DNA of 64,000 bases from G965222335 sp965222335 (GCA_965222335.1 OZ244944.1:2232001-2296000), one strand, 5' to 3'. Positions 42,865 through 52,541 are shown, counted from the first letter of the stretch. Made by a program: numbers and translations. Notes: generated by a model not told the origin, from the sequence alone.

Positions 42865-43404
42865 CTAGTAATCCAGTTGCTCAATCGTGCGGTTGTGGTT
42901 GGTGTAGATGCAGATGTCGCCGGCGATGGCCAGGGACTTGTCGACAATACTGCGGGCATCCAGCTCGGTATTGTCCAGCAGGGCCCGCGCCGCCGACTGG
43001 GCGAAGGGGCCGCCGGAGCCGATGGCGATCAGGTTGTCCTCGGGCTCGATCACGTCGCCGTTGCCGGTGATGATCAGCGAGGTTTCCTTGTCGGCCACCG
43101 TCAGCAGGGCCTCCAGGCGGCGCAGGGCGCGCTCGGTGCGCCAGGCCTTGGCCAGCTCCACCGCGGCCCGCACCAGGTGCCCCTGGTGCTTGTCCAGCTG
43201 CGCTTCGAACAGCTCGAACAGGGTGAAGGCATCGGCGGTACCGCCGGCGAAGCCCGCGAGCACGTCGCCCTTGTGCAGGCGCCGGACCTTGCGCGCGTTG
43301 CCCTTCATGACCGTGTTGCCCATGGACACCTGGCCGTCGCCGCCGACGACCACGGAGTTGCCCCGGCGCACGGAGAGAATGGTTGTACCTCGAAACTGTT
43401 CCAC
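42865..43404 (-). CDS. hslV: HslV peptidase subunit of the HslUV protease
   Basis: Threonine peptidase forming the HslV double ring. The protein begins MEQFRGTTILSVRRG; the catalytic residue should be Thr7, exposed after loss of a six-residue propeptide, whereas E. coli removes only Met. GNTVMKGNARKVRRL, FAGGTADAFTLFELFE and AIGSGGPFAQSAARAL are conserved. Length is 179. The start is GTG at 43404. Confidence 0.97.
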   Translation of the reverse strand: MEQFRGTTILSVRRGNSVVVGGDGQVSMGNTVMKGNARKVRRLHKGDVLAGFAGGTADAFTLFELFEAQLDKHQGHLVRAAVELAKAWRTERALRRLEALLTVADKETSLIITGNGDVIEPEDNLIAIGSGGPFAQSAARALLDNTELDARSIVDKSLAIAGDICIYTNHNRTIEQLDY

Positions 43405-43455
43405 TTGGGATCTCCTGCGGCTGAACAGGCTATGGTGGGGGCGGCCGGCGTTTTT

Positions 43456-44040
43456 TCAACCGGCGCCCTGGGTGCTGCGGCTGCGCTTGAGGAGCAGGGT
43501 GTCGATGTCCTGGCCCGCGGTCAGGCTGCGCGCCCGCGACATGCTGGCGCGGGTGTCGTAGGGGCCGAGAAATACCCGGAACCAGCGCCCGTTGTCGCTG
43601 CTGGATTCCTCCACCCGCGGCTCCAGGCCCAGCAGGAGGAGCTCCGCCCGGCGGCGGTCCGCGTCCTCGCGCTGGCGGAAGGAGCCCGCCTGCAGCAGAT
43701 AAACCTCGGTGGTGGCGGCCGTGGTGCTCCGCGGCTGGGCCACGTCTGCCGGCTCCACCTCGACGTCGATGGTCTGCTCGGGCAGGATGGTGTAGAAGTC
43801 AAAGCGCGCCCTGGGCGGCGCCTCGGGCGCGGTCTCGGCGGCGCTGCGCGCGTCGACCTCCCCGGGCCCCGGGGGCAGGGTCACGAGGTACAGGGCCAGG
43901 CCCAGCACCAGGCCACTGAGCACCCCCGCGAAGTACCAGCGCCAGGGAGAGACCGCCGCCGGGGCTGCCCGGCGACTGGCGGTGGGCTTGCGCCGCTTGT
44001 TGTTTGAGGCGCGTGATTGTGCGGCGTAGTCGCGTGCCAT
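43456..44040 (-). CDS. SPOR-domain membrane protein, FtsN-like
   Basis: A bitopic inner-membrane protein of 194 residues: a short basic cytoplasmic part (1-31), one helix (about 33-54), a periplasmic linker and a C-terminal SPOR domain (about 112-188, YLLQAGSFRQREDADRRRAEL, RVFLGPYDTRASM) that binds denuded septal peptidoglycan. Position between argS and hslV and this architecture match the gene annotated as ftsN in Pseudomonas, although the linker is much shorter than in E. coli FtsN. A cell-division role is therefore likely. Confidence 0.85.
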   Translation of the reverse strand: MARDYAAQSRASNNKRRKPTASRRAAPAAVSPWRWYFAGVLSGLVLGLALYLVTLPPGPGEVDARSAAETAPEAPPRARFDFYTILPEQTIDVEVEPADVAQPRSTTAATTEVYLLQAGSFRQREDADRRRAELLLLGLEPRVEESSSDNGRWFRVFLGPYDTRASMSRARSLTAGQDIDTLLLKRSRSTQGAG

Positions 44041-45726
44041 TTACATCGACTCCGGCGCCGAGACGCCCAGCAGCGCAAGGCCGTTGGCGATCACCTGGCG
44101 CACCGCCTCGCTCAGGGCGAGGCGCGCATCGCGCAGGTCTTTATCGTCCACCAGCACCTTGTGCGCGTTGTAGTAGGTGTGGAAATCTCCCGCCAGCTCA
44201 CGCAGGTAAGTGGCCACGGTGTGGGGCTCGAGGTTGCGCGCCGCGGCGGCGACCACCTCGGGGTAGCGGTCCAGCTGGCGCAGCAGGGCGGCCTCGTGCT
44301 CCGTGGTGAGCAGCTCGAGCTGGGCCAGGCCCTCCTCGGGGCGGAAGGGGGCGCTGTCCTCCTCGAGCTTGCGCAGGACGCTGCAGACCCGGGCGTGGGC
44401 GTACTGGATGTAGTACACCGGGTTGTCGTTGCTCTGGGACAGGGCCAGGTCGATATCGAAGGTGAGCTGGGAGCTGGGCGCCCGCGCCACCAGGAAGTAG
44501 CGGGTGGCGTCGCAACCCACCTCGTCGATCAGGTCGCGCAGGGTCACGTAGCTGCCAGCCCGCTTGGACAGCTTGACCTCCTCGCCCTCGCGCATCACCG
44601 TCACCATCTGGTGCAGCACGTAGTCCGGCCAGCCCTCGGGGATGTCCGTTTCCAGGGCCTGCAGTCCCGCCCGCACCCGGGTCACGGTGCTGTGATGGTC
44701 CGCCCCCTGCTCGTTAATCACCCGGGCGAAGCCCCGCTGCCACTTGTTCAGGTGGTAGGCGACGTCCGGCAGGAAATAGGTATAGCCGCCGTCGCGCTTG
44801 CGCATGACCCGGTCCTTGTCGTCACCGAAGGTGGTGGTGCGCAGCCACAGGGCACCGTCTTCCTCATAGGTGTGGCCGTTGGCAACCAGGGTCGCGACCG
44901 TCGCCTCCACCTCGCCCGCGTCGTACAGGGAGGACTCCAGGAAGTAATGATCGAAGTGCACGGCGAAGGCTTTCAGGTCCAGGTCCTGCTCGCGCCGCAG
45001 GTAGGCGACCGCGAAGCGCCGAATGGCGTCCAGGTCTTCCGGGTCTGCCGCTCCGGCGACATGGCGGTCCTCGGCGTCGATCTGCTCGCCGGCGAGGTAG
45101 GCGCGGGCGACCTCGGTAATGTAGTCGCCGCGGTAGCCGTCCTCGGGCCAGGCCGCGTCCTCGGGGGTCAGGCCGCGGCAGCGCGCCTGCACCGACAGCG
45201 CCAGATTGCTGATCTGGGCACCGGCATCGTTGTAGTAGAACTCGCTGGCCACGTCCCAGCCGGTGGCCCGCAGCAGGCGGCACAGGCTGTCGCCCACGGC
45301 CGCGCCGCGGCCGTGGCCCACGTGCAGCGGCCCGGTCGGGTTGGCGGAGACAAACTCCACCTGCAGCTTTTTGCCGCCGCCGGCGTCACTGCTGCCGAAG
45401 CGCGCGCCCGCCTCGAGAATGCGGGTCACTACCGCCTGGCTGCTGTCCTGGGAGAGGAAAAAGTTGATAAAGCCCGGCCCCGCCACTTCCGTGGCGCGGA
45501 CGAAGTCGGCCTCGGGCAGTGCCGCGCAGATGTCGCCGGCGAGGTCGCGCGGCTTGCGGCCCGCGCGCTTGGCCAGGGTCAGGGCGATATTGCTGGCCAG
45601 GTCGCCGTGACTGGGATCGCGGGTGCGGTCGATCTGGATGTCGGGCGCGAGGTCGCCGGGAAGTTCCCCCCGGCTGACCAGCGTATCCAGCGCCTGTTGG
45701 ATAAGCTCGGCAAGTTGCTGCTTCAT
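44041..45726 (-). CDS. argS: Arginyl-tRNA synthetase
   Basis: Class I aminoacyl-tRNA synthetase charging tRNA-Arg, 561 residues. The HIGH motif appears as GPLHVGHGRG (near residue 123); the KMSKS loop is LSKRAGS, degenerate as is usual in ArgRS. The N-terminal tRNA D-loop domain and C-terminal anticodon-binding domain, ending LALLGVSAPESM, are complete. The SPOR gene begins at the next base. Confidence 0.97.
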   Translation of the reverse strand: MKQQLAELIQQALDTLVSRGELPGDLAPDIQIDRTRDPSHGDLASNIALTLAKRAGRKPRDLAGDICAALPEADFVRATEVAGPGFINFFLSQDSSQAVVTRILEAGARFGSSDAGGGKKLQVEFVSANPTGPLHVGHGRGAAVGDSLCRLLRATGWDVASEFYYNDAGAQISNLALSVQARCRGLTPEDAAWPEDGYRGDYITEVARAYLAGEQIDAEDRHVAGAADPEDLDAIRRFAVAYLRREQDLDLKAFAVHFDHYFLESSLYDAGEVEATVATLVANGHTYEEDGALWLRTTTFGDDKDRVMRKRDGGYTYFLPDVAYHLNKWQRGFARVINEQGADHHSTVTRVRAGLQALETDIPEGWPDYVLHQMVTVMREGEEVKLSKRAGSYVTLRDLIDEVGCDATRYFLVARAPSSQLTFDIDLALSQSNDNPVYYIQYAHARVCSVLRKLEEDSAPFRPEEGLAQLELLTTEHEAALLRQLDRYPEVVAAAARNLEPHTVATYLRELAGDFHTYYNAHKVLVDDKDLRDARLALSEAVRQVIANGLALLGVSAPESM

Positions 45727-45826
45727 GGAGTATTGCGGTATCCGGTCTGTCAGGAGTCATCGCGGCCGTCTGCAGCCGCCTGAAAACCGCACATTATCCT
45801 CGCAAGGCGGTCCCATGACCAGCGGC

Positions 45827-48028
45827 TCAGGCGAGCTCGATCGGATCCACGTCGATTGACCAGTTCAGGCCGCGTCGCCGGGGCAGCGCTTCTGCCAGCT
45901 CCACCAGCAGGCGGGCCCCGGCGCCCGCCGCCCGGCGGCTGGTGGCCTGCAACAGGAGCTGGCTGCGGTGGCGGCCCTGGCGCCGGGGCATGGGCGCGGG
46001 CAGGGGGCCGAGCAGAGCGCACCCTGGCGCTGCCTCGGCGCTGAAGTGCTGGCGCAGGGCGCCGAGGAAATCCTCGCCGGCGCCGGCGTCGACGCAGTCG
46101 CAGCGCACCAGCACCAGCTGGCCGAAGGGTGGCAGGCCGAGGCGCTCGCGCTCCTGGAGGATGCGACCGGCCTGGCTGGCATAGTCCTGGTGCAGCATGG
46201 CCAGCACCGCCGGGTGGTCCGGGTGGTGCGTCTGCAGGAGGACCTCGCCCGGCCGTTCCGCGCGCCCCGCGCGCCCGGCGACCTGGGTCAGCAGCTGGGC
46301 CATGCGCTCCTCGCCGCGAAAGTCGGCGCTGAACAGCAGGGCGTCGGCATCGATCACCGCGACCAGGGAGACCCCGGGAAAGTGGTGGCCCTTGGTCAGC
46401 ATCTGGGTGCCCAGCAGGAGGCAGGGCGCGCCGCTGTTGACCCGCTGCGTGAGCGCCTCCATCGACTGCTGCCCCTGCATCGAGTCGCTGTCCACGCGGT
46501 AGATGGGGAAGGGGTCGAAGTGCCGCCGCAGGGTGGCCTCGGCCTGCTCCGTGCCGACGCCACTGGTGAGCAGCTGGCGACCGTGGCACGCGGGGCAGCT
46601 GTGTGGCAGGGGCTGGCGCGCGCTGCAGTGATGGCAGCGCAGCTGGCGCCGGCCCAGGTGTACCGTAAGGCGGGCGTCACAGCCGCTGCACTCCGCCAGC
46701 CAGCCGCAGTCGTGGCACTGCAGGCTGGGGGCAAAGCCCCGGCGATTGAGAAACAGCAGGACCTGCTCGCCCGCCTGCAGGCGGGCGTCCACCGCCTGCA
46801 GCAGCGCCGGCGAGCAGCCGGCGTCCAGGGGTTCCCGGCGCACATCGAGGCTCTGGATGCGCGGCAGCTGCGCGCCGCCGGCGCGGTGGGGCAGGCGGTG
46901 GTGGTGATAGCGCCCGCGGCGGGCGTTCTCCAGGCTCTCCAGGGAGGGGGTGGCGCTGCCCAGCACGACCGGGCAGCCCAGCAGCTGGGCGCGTTTGACC
47001 GCCACGTCCCGGGCCGAGTAGCGGAACCCGTCCTGCTGCTTGTAGGAGGCGTCGTGCTCTTCGTCGACAATCACCAGGCCGGCGGCGCGCAGGGGTGTGA
47101 ATACCGCGGAGCGGGTGCCGATGATGATGTGCGCGTGCCCGCGCCGGGCGGCCTCCCAGGCGCGGCTGCGGGGCCCCTCGGAAAGACCGGAGTGGAGGAC
47201 TTCGATGCTGGCATCAAAGCGTGCGCGGAAGCGCTCCAGGGTCTGGGGGCTGAGGCCGATTTCCGGGACCAGGACCAGGGCCTGCTTGCCCTGCGCCAGG
47301 CAGCGGTCGATCAGCTGCAGGTAGACCTCGGTCTTGCCCGAGCCGGTGACTCCGTCAAGCAGGTGGCAGCTGAAGCCCTCGCCCGGGGCCTGCACACCCT
47401 CGAGCGCGGCCCGCTGGTCCGGGTTGAGGGGCAGGCCACTGGCGCGGGGGGGCGGGCTGGCATCCGCCGGCGCCAGGCTGCAGCGTTCCACCAGGCCCTT
47501 GGTTTCCAGCTCCCGCAGGACCGCGCGGCTGACTCCCGCCGCGGTGAGCGCATCCCGGTCGAGGGCGCTGGCATCCCGCAGCAGGGCCAGGGCCTGCCCC
47601 TGGCGCGGCGCCCGGGGCAGGGCATCCGCGGGCAGGCCCTGGCCCCGATCGGTCAGGCGCCAGCCGGCCACGCCCGGGTCGGGGGGCTGCCGGCCGCGAC
47701 GCAGGGGCGCGGGGAAGGCGGCGGCGAATACTTCCCCGGGCGGGTGTTGGTAGTAGCTGGCGGCCCAGAGGCACAGGTCCATCAGGTCAGGCGGCAGCAG
47801 CGGTACCGGGTCCAGCAATGCCAGCGCGGGCTTTAACTGCGCCGGATCGACCGCGCTGTCGCGGCTGACTTCCAGCAACACGCCGGTGACCTCGCGGTTG
47901 CCAAAGGGCACCCGCAGGCGCTGCCCCGGTGCGAGCCGAGCGACCTCGTCCCCCGTCATGTTGGCCGGGGGCAGATAGTCAAACAGGCGTCGCAGGGGCG
48001 TTTGGATGGCCAGGCGAAGTACAGACAT
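45827..48028 (-). CDS. priA: Primosomal replication-restart helicase PriA
   Basis: A 3'-5' helicase that recognises stalled forks and reloads the replisome. The ATG at 48028 gives MSVLRLAIQTPLRRLFDYL, the proper N-terminal 3'-DNA-binding domain; an upstream in-frame ATG would add 25 residues without family support. Walker A is GVTGSGKTEVYLQ, the DEEH box VDEEHDASYKQQ, and the zinc sites lie in CHDCGWLAECSGC and CHHCSARQ...CPACHG. Length is 733. It is divergent from rpmE and first in the long minus-strand block. Confidence 0.96.
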   Translation of the reverse strand: MSVLRLAIQTPLRRLFDYLPPANMTGDEVARLAPGQRLRVPFGNREVTGVLLEVSRDSAVDPAQLKPALALLDPVPLLPPDLMDLCLWAASYYQHPPGEVFAAAFPAPLRRGRQPPDPGVAGWRLTDRGQGLPADALPRAPRQGQALALLRDASALDRDALTAAGVSRAVLRELETKGLVERCSLAPADASPPPRASGLPLNPDQRAALEGVQAPGEGFSCHLLDGVTGSGKTEVYLQLIDRCLAQGKQALVLVPEIGLSPQTLERFRARFDASIEVLHSGLSEGPRSRAWEAARRGHAHIIIGTRSAVFTPLRAAGLVIVDEEHDASYKQQDGFRYSARDVAVKRAQLLGCPVVLGSATPSLESLENARRGRYHHHRLPHRAGGAQLPRIQSLDVRREPLDAGCSPALLQAVDARLQAGEQVLLFLNRRGFAPSLQCHDCGWLAECSGCDARLTVHLGRRQLRCHHCSARQPLPHSCPACHGRQLLTSGVGTEQAEATLRRHFDPFPIYRVDSDSMQGQQSMEALTQRVNSGAPCLLLGTQMLTKGHHFPGVSLVAVIDADALLFSADFRGEERMAQLLTQVAGRAGRAERPGEVLLQTHHPDHPAVLAMLHQDYASQAGRILQERERLGLPPFGQLVLVRCDCVDAGAGEDFLGALRQHFSAEAAPGCALLGPLPAPMPRRQGRHRSQLLLQATSRRAAGAGARLLVELAEALPRRRGLNWSIDVDPIELA

Positions 48029-48091
48029 TGCGCCCCTTTCAGGCTGGTTGTGCGGTGGCGGGAAGCGAGTGTAACAAATCCCGGCGGGGGC

Positions 48092-48119
48092 TTGCTTATC
48101 CATGCTTGTCTGGTAAGAT
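48092..48119 (+). promoter_or_regulatory. Promoter of rpmE
   Basis: TTGCTT (48092-48097) and TAAGAT (48114-48119) are separated by 16 bp. The expected transcript has a leader of roughly 110 bases, long enough for the autogenous control seen for L31 genes, though no defined structure was identified. Confidence 0.55.
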
Positions 48120-48237
48120 GCCCGCCTATTTTTTGACCGGTCCAGCGTTAATCGAAGGCGCTGGAGCGTTTCCCAACAGGTTCAGGTGCGGTGCCCGACA
48201 GGGATCGGGTGGCGGCGCCATCTACCAGGAGAAAACC

Positions 48238-48453
48238 ATGAAAACTGAAATCCACCCGAAGTACGAGGGCGTTACGGCGACCTGCAGCTGCGGCAACAAA
48301 ATCCAGACGCGCTCCACCCTGTGCGAAGACTTCCACGTGGACGTCTGCTCCGAGTGCCACCCCTTCTTCACCGGCAAGCAGAAGATCCTGGACAGCGGCG
48401 GCCGCGTCGATCGCTTCAAGAAGCGCTTCGGCACCCGCGGCGCCAAGCGCTAA
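48238..48453 (+). CDS. rpmE: 50S ribosomal protein L31, zinc form
   Basis: A small 50S protein bridging to the 30S head, 71 residues. The four zinc ligands are Cys16, Cys18, Cys37 and Cys40, so this is the C+ form that is replaced by a zinc-free paralogue in zinc starvation in some bacteria. The ATG at 48238 follows CAGGAGAAAACC, a strong ribosome site. The gene is monocistronic, with its own terminator. Confidence 0.97.
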   Translation: MKTEIHPKYEGVTATCSCGNKIQTRSTLCEDFHVDVCSECHPFFTGKQKILDSGGRVDRFKKRFGTRGAKR

Positions 48454-48471
48454 GCGCCCACCCGCACACCC

Positions 48472-48506
48472 AAAACGCCGGCCCCGCAATGGTCCGGCGT
48501 TTTTTT
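48472..48506 (+). terminator. Terminator of rpmE
   Basis: AAAACGCCGG (48472-48481) pairs with CCGGCGTTTT (48494-48503), followed by further T residues. It is a strong rho-independent terminator 18 bp past the stop. Confidence 0.92.
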
Positions 48507-48592
48507 ATGCCCATGGATGGGCGGTACATCCCGAGAGGCATGGAGAGCCTGCCCCGCTTTATCGGGCATGCCGGCAGCGATCAATGTCTAAG

Positions 48593-48704
48593 AAAAGGGG
48601 TCAGATCCCTTTTCATATTTAAAGGGGTCTGACCCCTTTTCTGCGCTTTTTAGTAAACAGGTATCCGCCCCTGTTTGCATGAAAAAGGGATCTGACCCCT
48701 TTTT
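48593..48704. repeat. Cluster of three GGGGTCAGAYCCC palindromes (REP/BIME-like)
   Basis: Copies lie at 48593-48613, 48621-48640 and 48682-48704. The first and third are inverted copies of each other (core AAAAGGGGTCAGATCCC); the middle one is an almost perfect palindrome, AAAGGGGTC around one base. This sequence type is widely scattered in proteobacterial genomes and often linked to REP-associated tyrosine transposases; none is encoded here. The remaining bases of the 356-bp gap between rpmE and maeB show no gene. Confidence 0.8.
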
Positions 48705-48809
48705 GTTTGCCACCGGTGGGTGGGGGGCGGGTGAGTTGTCTTGTGGCAGTGCGGGCTTTTCTATATTCTCGTTGCCCTCCCAGCGGCTAAACCACGTGGG
48801 GTTCACGCG

Positions 48810-50060
48810 ATGACAAGGGATTTCAGACAGGCGGCACTGGATTATCACGCCAAGCCCGTGCCGGGCAAAATCAGTGTCGAACTCAGCAAGCCTGCGGAGA
48901 CCCAGCTGGATCTGGCGCTGGCCTACAGTCCGGGGGTCGCAGAGCCCTGCCGCGAGATTGCCGAGGACCCGGCGAACGCCTACCGCTACACCGGCAAGGC
49001 CAACCTGGTCGCGGTGATCAGTAACGGTACCGCGGTGTTGGGCCTGGGCAATCTCGGTTCCCTCGCCAGCAAGCCGGTGATGGAGGGCAAGGCGCTCCTG
49101 TTCAAACGCTTCGCGGGCATCAATGCCGTGGATATCGAGGTGGATACGGAAGACGCCAACCGCTTTATCGACACGGTCGAGTGTATCGCTGACACCTTCG
49201 GCGGCATCAACCTGGAAGACATCAAGGCGCCCGAGTGTTTCGAGATCGAAGCGACCCTCGCCGAGCGCTGCTCCATTCCCATATTCCACGACGACCAGCA
49301 CGGCACCGCCATTGTCACCGCGGCGGGGATGCTCAATGCGCTGGAGATCCAGGGCAAGCGCCTGGAGGATGCGGTCATCACCTGCCTGGGTGCGGGCGCC
49401 GCGGCGATCGCCTGCATGCGCCTGCTGGTGTCGATGGGCGCGCGCCAGGAAAATATCTACATGCTCGATCGGCGCGGTGTCATCTATGCCGGTCGCGAGG
49501 GCGTCAATGCCTACAAGCGCGAATTTGCCAACCACACCGACAAGCGCAGCCTGGCGGACGCGGTCAGCGGCGCGGACGTATTTGTGGGGCTGTCCGGCGC
49601 CAACCTCCTGAGCCGCGAGATGCTGCTGTCGATGGCCGACCGCCCGGTCGTGTTCGCCTGCTCCAATCCCGACCCGGAGATCAGGCCAGAGCTGGCGCTG
49701 GAGACGCGGGACGACCTGATCATTGCTACCGGCCGTTCCGACTACCCGAACCAGGTCAACAATGTCCTGGGCTTTCCGTTTATTTTCCGCGGTGCCCTGG
49801 ACGTGCGTGCCAGTGCGATCAACGAGGCGATGAAAATCGCGGCAGTGAAGGCGCTGGGCGCCCTGGCGCGGGAGCCGGTCACCCAGGAGGTGCTGGATGC
49901 CTGTGGTCTGGAGTCGCTGAGTTTTGGTGCGGACTACATCATTCCCAAGCCCATGGATTCGCGGCTGCTCACCCGAATCGCGCCGGCAGTGGCGCAGGCC
50001 GCGGTCGACAGTGGCGTGGCGCGCATTGATCTGCCGCCCGGCTACGCCCCGGGCGGCTAG
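48810..50060 (+). CDS. maeB: NADP-dependent malic enzyme, short form
   Basis: Oxidatively decarboxylates malate to pyruvate, giving NADPH. The ATG at 48810 yields 416 residues: the malic enzyme N-terminal domain (about 15-150, with AYSPGVAEPC) and the NAD(P)-binding domain (GAGAAAIACMRLL). IFHDDQHGTAIV carries the metal-binding Asp pair. The C-terminal phosphotransacetylase-like domain found in E. coli MaeB (759 residues) is absent, as in the Pseudomonas enzyme. It converges with the ponA gene. Confidence 0.94.
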   Translation: MTRDFRQAALDYHAKPVPGKISVELSKPAETQLDLALAYSPGVAEPCREIAEDPANAYRYTGKANLVAVISNGTAVLGLGNLGSLASKPVMEGKALLFKRFAGINAVDIEVDTEDANRFIDTVECIADTFGGINLEDIKAPECFEIEATLAERCSIPIFHDDQHGTAIVTAAGMLNALEIQGKRLEDAVITCLGAGAAAIACMRLLVSMGARQENIYMLDRRGVIYAGREGVNAYKREFANHTDKRSLADAVSGADVFVGLSGANLLSREMLLSMADRPVVFACSNPDPEIRPELALETRDDLIIATGRSDYPNQVNNVLGFPFIFRGALDVRASAINEAMKIAAVKALGALAREPVTQEVLDACGLESLSFGADYIIPKPMDSRLLTRIAPAVAQAAVDSGVARIDLPPGYAPGG

Positions 50061-50084
50061 GAGCCACGCCCCGCAAGCCCGGCC

Positions 50085-52541
50085 CTAGAAGATATCCCTG
50101 ATCAGGTCGTCCGTGCCCTGGCGGCCGGGGCCTGATTCCTGGCCCGACGCAGCCCGCGACGGGACATGCTCCTCCCTGAAGTATTCAAAAATCGCATTCT
50201 GCTGTCCCGGTTCCGCCAGCAGGCCGGAGTCCGGGTCAATCCGCACCCGGGCGATGCCCGGGGGCAGCGGGCGCTGCTCTTCCGGGCTGTCTGCCAGGGC
50301 GCTGCGCATGTAGTTGATCCAGATAGGCAGCGCTGCCGTGCCCCCGAACTCGCGTCGCCCGAGGGGTGTGTACTCGTCGAAACCCACCCAGGTCGTGGTC
50401 ACCACGTCCCGGTTATAGCCGGAGAACCAGGCGTCCATGGGGCCGTTGGTGGTACCGGTCTTGCCCGCAATGTCCGCGCGCTCGAGGGCCAGCGCCCGCC
50501 GTCCCGTGCCGCGGGTAATCACGTCCTGCAGGATGCTGTTGATAATGAAGTTGACGCGCTCGTCCATCACCCGCTCCGCGCGAGGTGGCTCATCGCTGGC
50601 GTCGCGGCCGAGAATTTCCTCCATGCTCAGTTCCTCGCCGGGGCCTGTCTCGGTGGGGCTCGCATCGTTGTCGCCACCCGTGCAGTCGCGGCACACCGTG
50701 GGCGGGCGCGCCTGGAAAACCGCGTCCCCATTGACGTCGTCGATGCGCTCGATCAGGTAGGGCCGCACCGCGTAGCCCCCGTTGGCCAGCACCGCGTAGG
50801 CGGCAGCGATCTCCAGCGGGCTGCTGTTCTGGGTGCCCAGGGCCAGGGACAGGTTGCGGTCGTACTGCGTGGTGTCGAAGCCAAAGCGGCCGATATAGGC
50901 CAGCAGGTTCTCCACCCCGAGTTGCTGCAGGAGGCGGATGGAAACCAGGTTGCGTGACTTGGTCAGGGCCCAGCGCAGGCGGGTGGGACCGTAAAACTTG
51001 CCGCCGTCATTCTCCGGTCGCCACATGCCCTCCAGGGAAGTGTCCTCCACCACAACCGGGGCGTCGTTGATCAGGCTGGCGGCGGTAAAGCCCCCGTCGA
51101 GGGCTGCGCTGTAAAGGAAGGGCTTGAAGTTGGAGCCGGGCTGACGCTGCGCCTGGATCGCGCGGTTGAACTTGCTGTTTTCAAAGCCCATGCCCCCGAC
51201 CAGGCTGATGATCGCACCGTTGTCCGGGTTGAGGGACACCAGGGCCGCCTGGGCGGCGGGCACCTGGCCGAGATGCCACTGGTTCTCGGAGTCACGGTAA
51301 ACCCGCACCAGGTCGCCCACCGCGACCACGTCCCGGGGTGACTGCGGCGCGCGACCGCGGGAATTTTCCGTCAGGTAGGGGCTGGCCTGGCGCAGGCCGT
51401 TCTCCCACAGGACGCTGCCGGTGGTGCCGTCCGCGAGGAGGATGGCCACCTGCTCGTCGGCTACCTCGGTGACGATGGCGGGGGCGAGTCCGGCGACCAC
51501 GGGCGTATCCACCAGGGCCTCCAGCCAGGGCTCGCGCATGCTGGCCGTCCCGGCCTCCGGCGTCGCGGGCGGCAGCTGGCGCTCGGGCCCGCGATAGCCG
51601 TGGCGCTTGTCGTAGGTGATCAGGCCGTCGATCACCGCCGCCTGTGCCACCTGCTGCAGCTGCGAACTGATTGTGGTGTAGACCTCAAAGCCGTCGTTGT
51701 AGGCGGCCATGCCGTAGCGCTCCAGCATTTCCTGGCGCGCCATTTCCGCGGCGTAGTGCGCGGCGAAACTCAGCTGCGCACCGTGGTGGCGCGCGCTCAC
51801 TGGCTCGGCACTCGCTGCGCGGAAGGCGGCGTTGTCGATATAGCCAAGGTCATGCATGCGCCCCAGGATCCAGTTGCGACGCTCGCGCCCGGCTTCCGGG
51901 CCGCTGATCGGGTTGTTGCGCGAAGGTGCCTTGGGCAGCCCGGCGAGCATCGCGTGCTGCGCCAGGTTCAGTTCGCCGATGCTGGTGCCGTAGTAAACCT
52001 GGGCGGCTGCCTCAAAACCGTAGGCGCGGTGGCCCAGGAACACGCGGTTGAAATACAGCTCGAAGATTTCTTCCTTATTGAGGGTGCGCTCGATCTCGAT
52101 TGCGAGCAGGATCTCGTTGAACTTGCGCAGGAAGGTGCGCTCCAGGGTCAGGAAGTAGTTGCGCGCCACCTGCATGGTCAGCGTGCTGCCCCCCGACCCC
52201 TTCTCCCCGGTCAGCAGCAGTTCCGATACCGCGCGCATCAGGCCCATGAAATCGATCCCGCGGTGGCGGAAGAAGCTGTCGTCTTCGGCGGCCAGCAGGG
52301 CATTGATGAATTGCCGGGGAATGGCATCGAAGGGCAGCGGGTTACGCTTCTGCTCGCCGAACTGGCCGATCAGGTCGCCCTCCCGTGTGTACACGCGCAT
52401 GGGCGTTTGCAGCTTTACATCCCGCAGCGTCTCAACGTCAGGCAGCTTGGGGCTGAGGTAGAGATAAATCCCGGCGCTCATCCATGCGGCCCCGAGGATT
52501 GACAGTACGCTGGCGCGCAAGAAAAGGCGTAGGAACTTCAT
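50085..52541 (-). CDS. ponA: Penicillin-binding protein 1A
   Basis: Bifunctional peptidoglycan synthase (mrcA/ponA) with an N-terminal membrane anchor (about 5-27). The glycosyltransferase domain has catalytic EDDSFFRHRGID and GGSTLTMQVARN; the transpeptidase domain has Ser470 in SNFK, then TKSRN and the KTGTTNG box. An OB-like insert lies between. Length 818 is normal. It is divergent from pilM, the arrangement found across Pseudomonas and relatives. Confidence 0.96.
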   Translation of the reverse strand: MKFLRLFLRASVLSILGAAWMSAGIYLYLSPKLPDVETLRDVKLQTPMRVYTREGDLIGQFGEQKRNPLPFDAIPRQFINALLAAEDDSFFRHRGIDFMGLMRAVSELLLTGEKGSGGSTLTMQVARNYFLTLERTFLRKFNEILLAIEIERTLNKEEIFELYFNRVFLGHRAYGFEAAAQVYYGTSIGELNLAQHAMLAGLPKAPSRNNPISGPEAGRERRNWILGRMHDLGYIDNAAFRAASAEPVSARHHGAQLSFAAHYAAEMARQEMLERYGMAAYNDGFEVYTTISSQLQQVAQAAVIDGLITYDKRHGYRGPERQLPPATPEAGTASMREPWLEALVDTPVVAGLAPAIVTEVADEQVAILLADGTTGSVLWENGLRQASPYLTENSRGRAPQSPRDVVAVGDLVRVYRDSENQWHLGQVPAAQAALVSLNPDNGAIISLVGGMGFENSKFNRAIQAQRQPGSNFKPFLYSAALDGGFTAASLINDAPVVVEDTSLEGMWRPENDGGKFYGPTRLRWALTKSRNLVSIRLLQQLGVENLLAYIGRFGFDTTQYDRNLSLALGTQNSSPLEIAAAYAVLANGGYAVRPYLIERIDDVNGDAVFQARPPTVCRDCTGGDNDASPTETGPGEELSMEEILGRDASDEPPRAERVMDERVNFIINSILQDVITRGTGRRALALERADIAGKTGTTNGPMDAWFSGYNRDVVTTTWVGFDEYTPLGRREFGGTAALPIWINYMRSALADSPEEQRPLPPGIARVRIDPDSGLLAEPGQQNAIFEYFREEHVPSRAASGQESGPGRQGTDDLIRDIF

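Noticed and set aside
48120..48237. rpmE leader considered as a riboswitch or L31 autoregulatory structure
   Set aside because: No known motif could be recognised by eye; only the promoter and ribosome site are supported.
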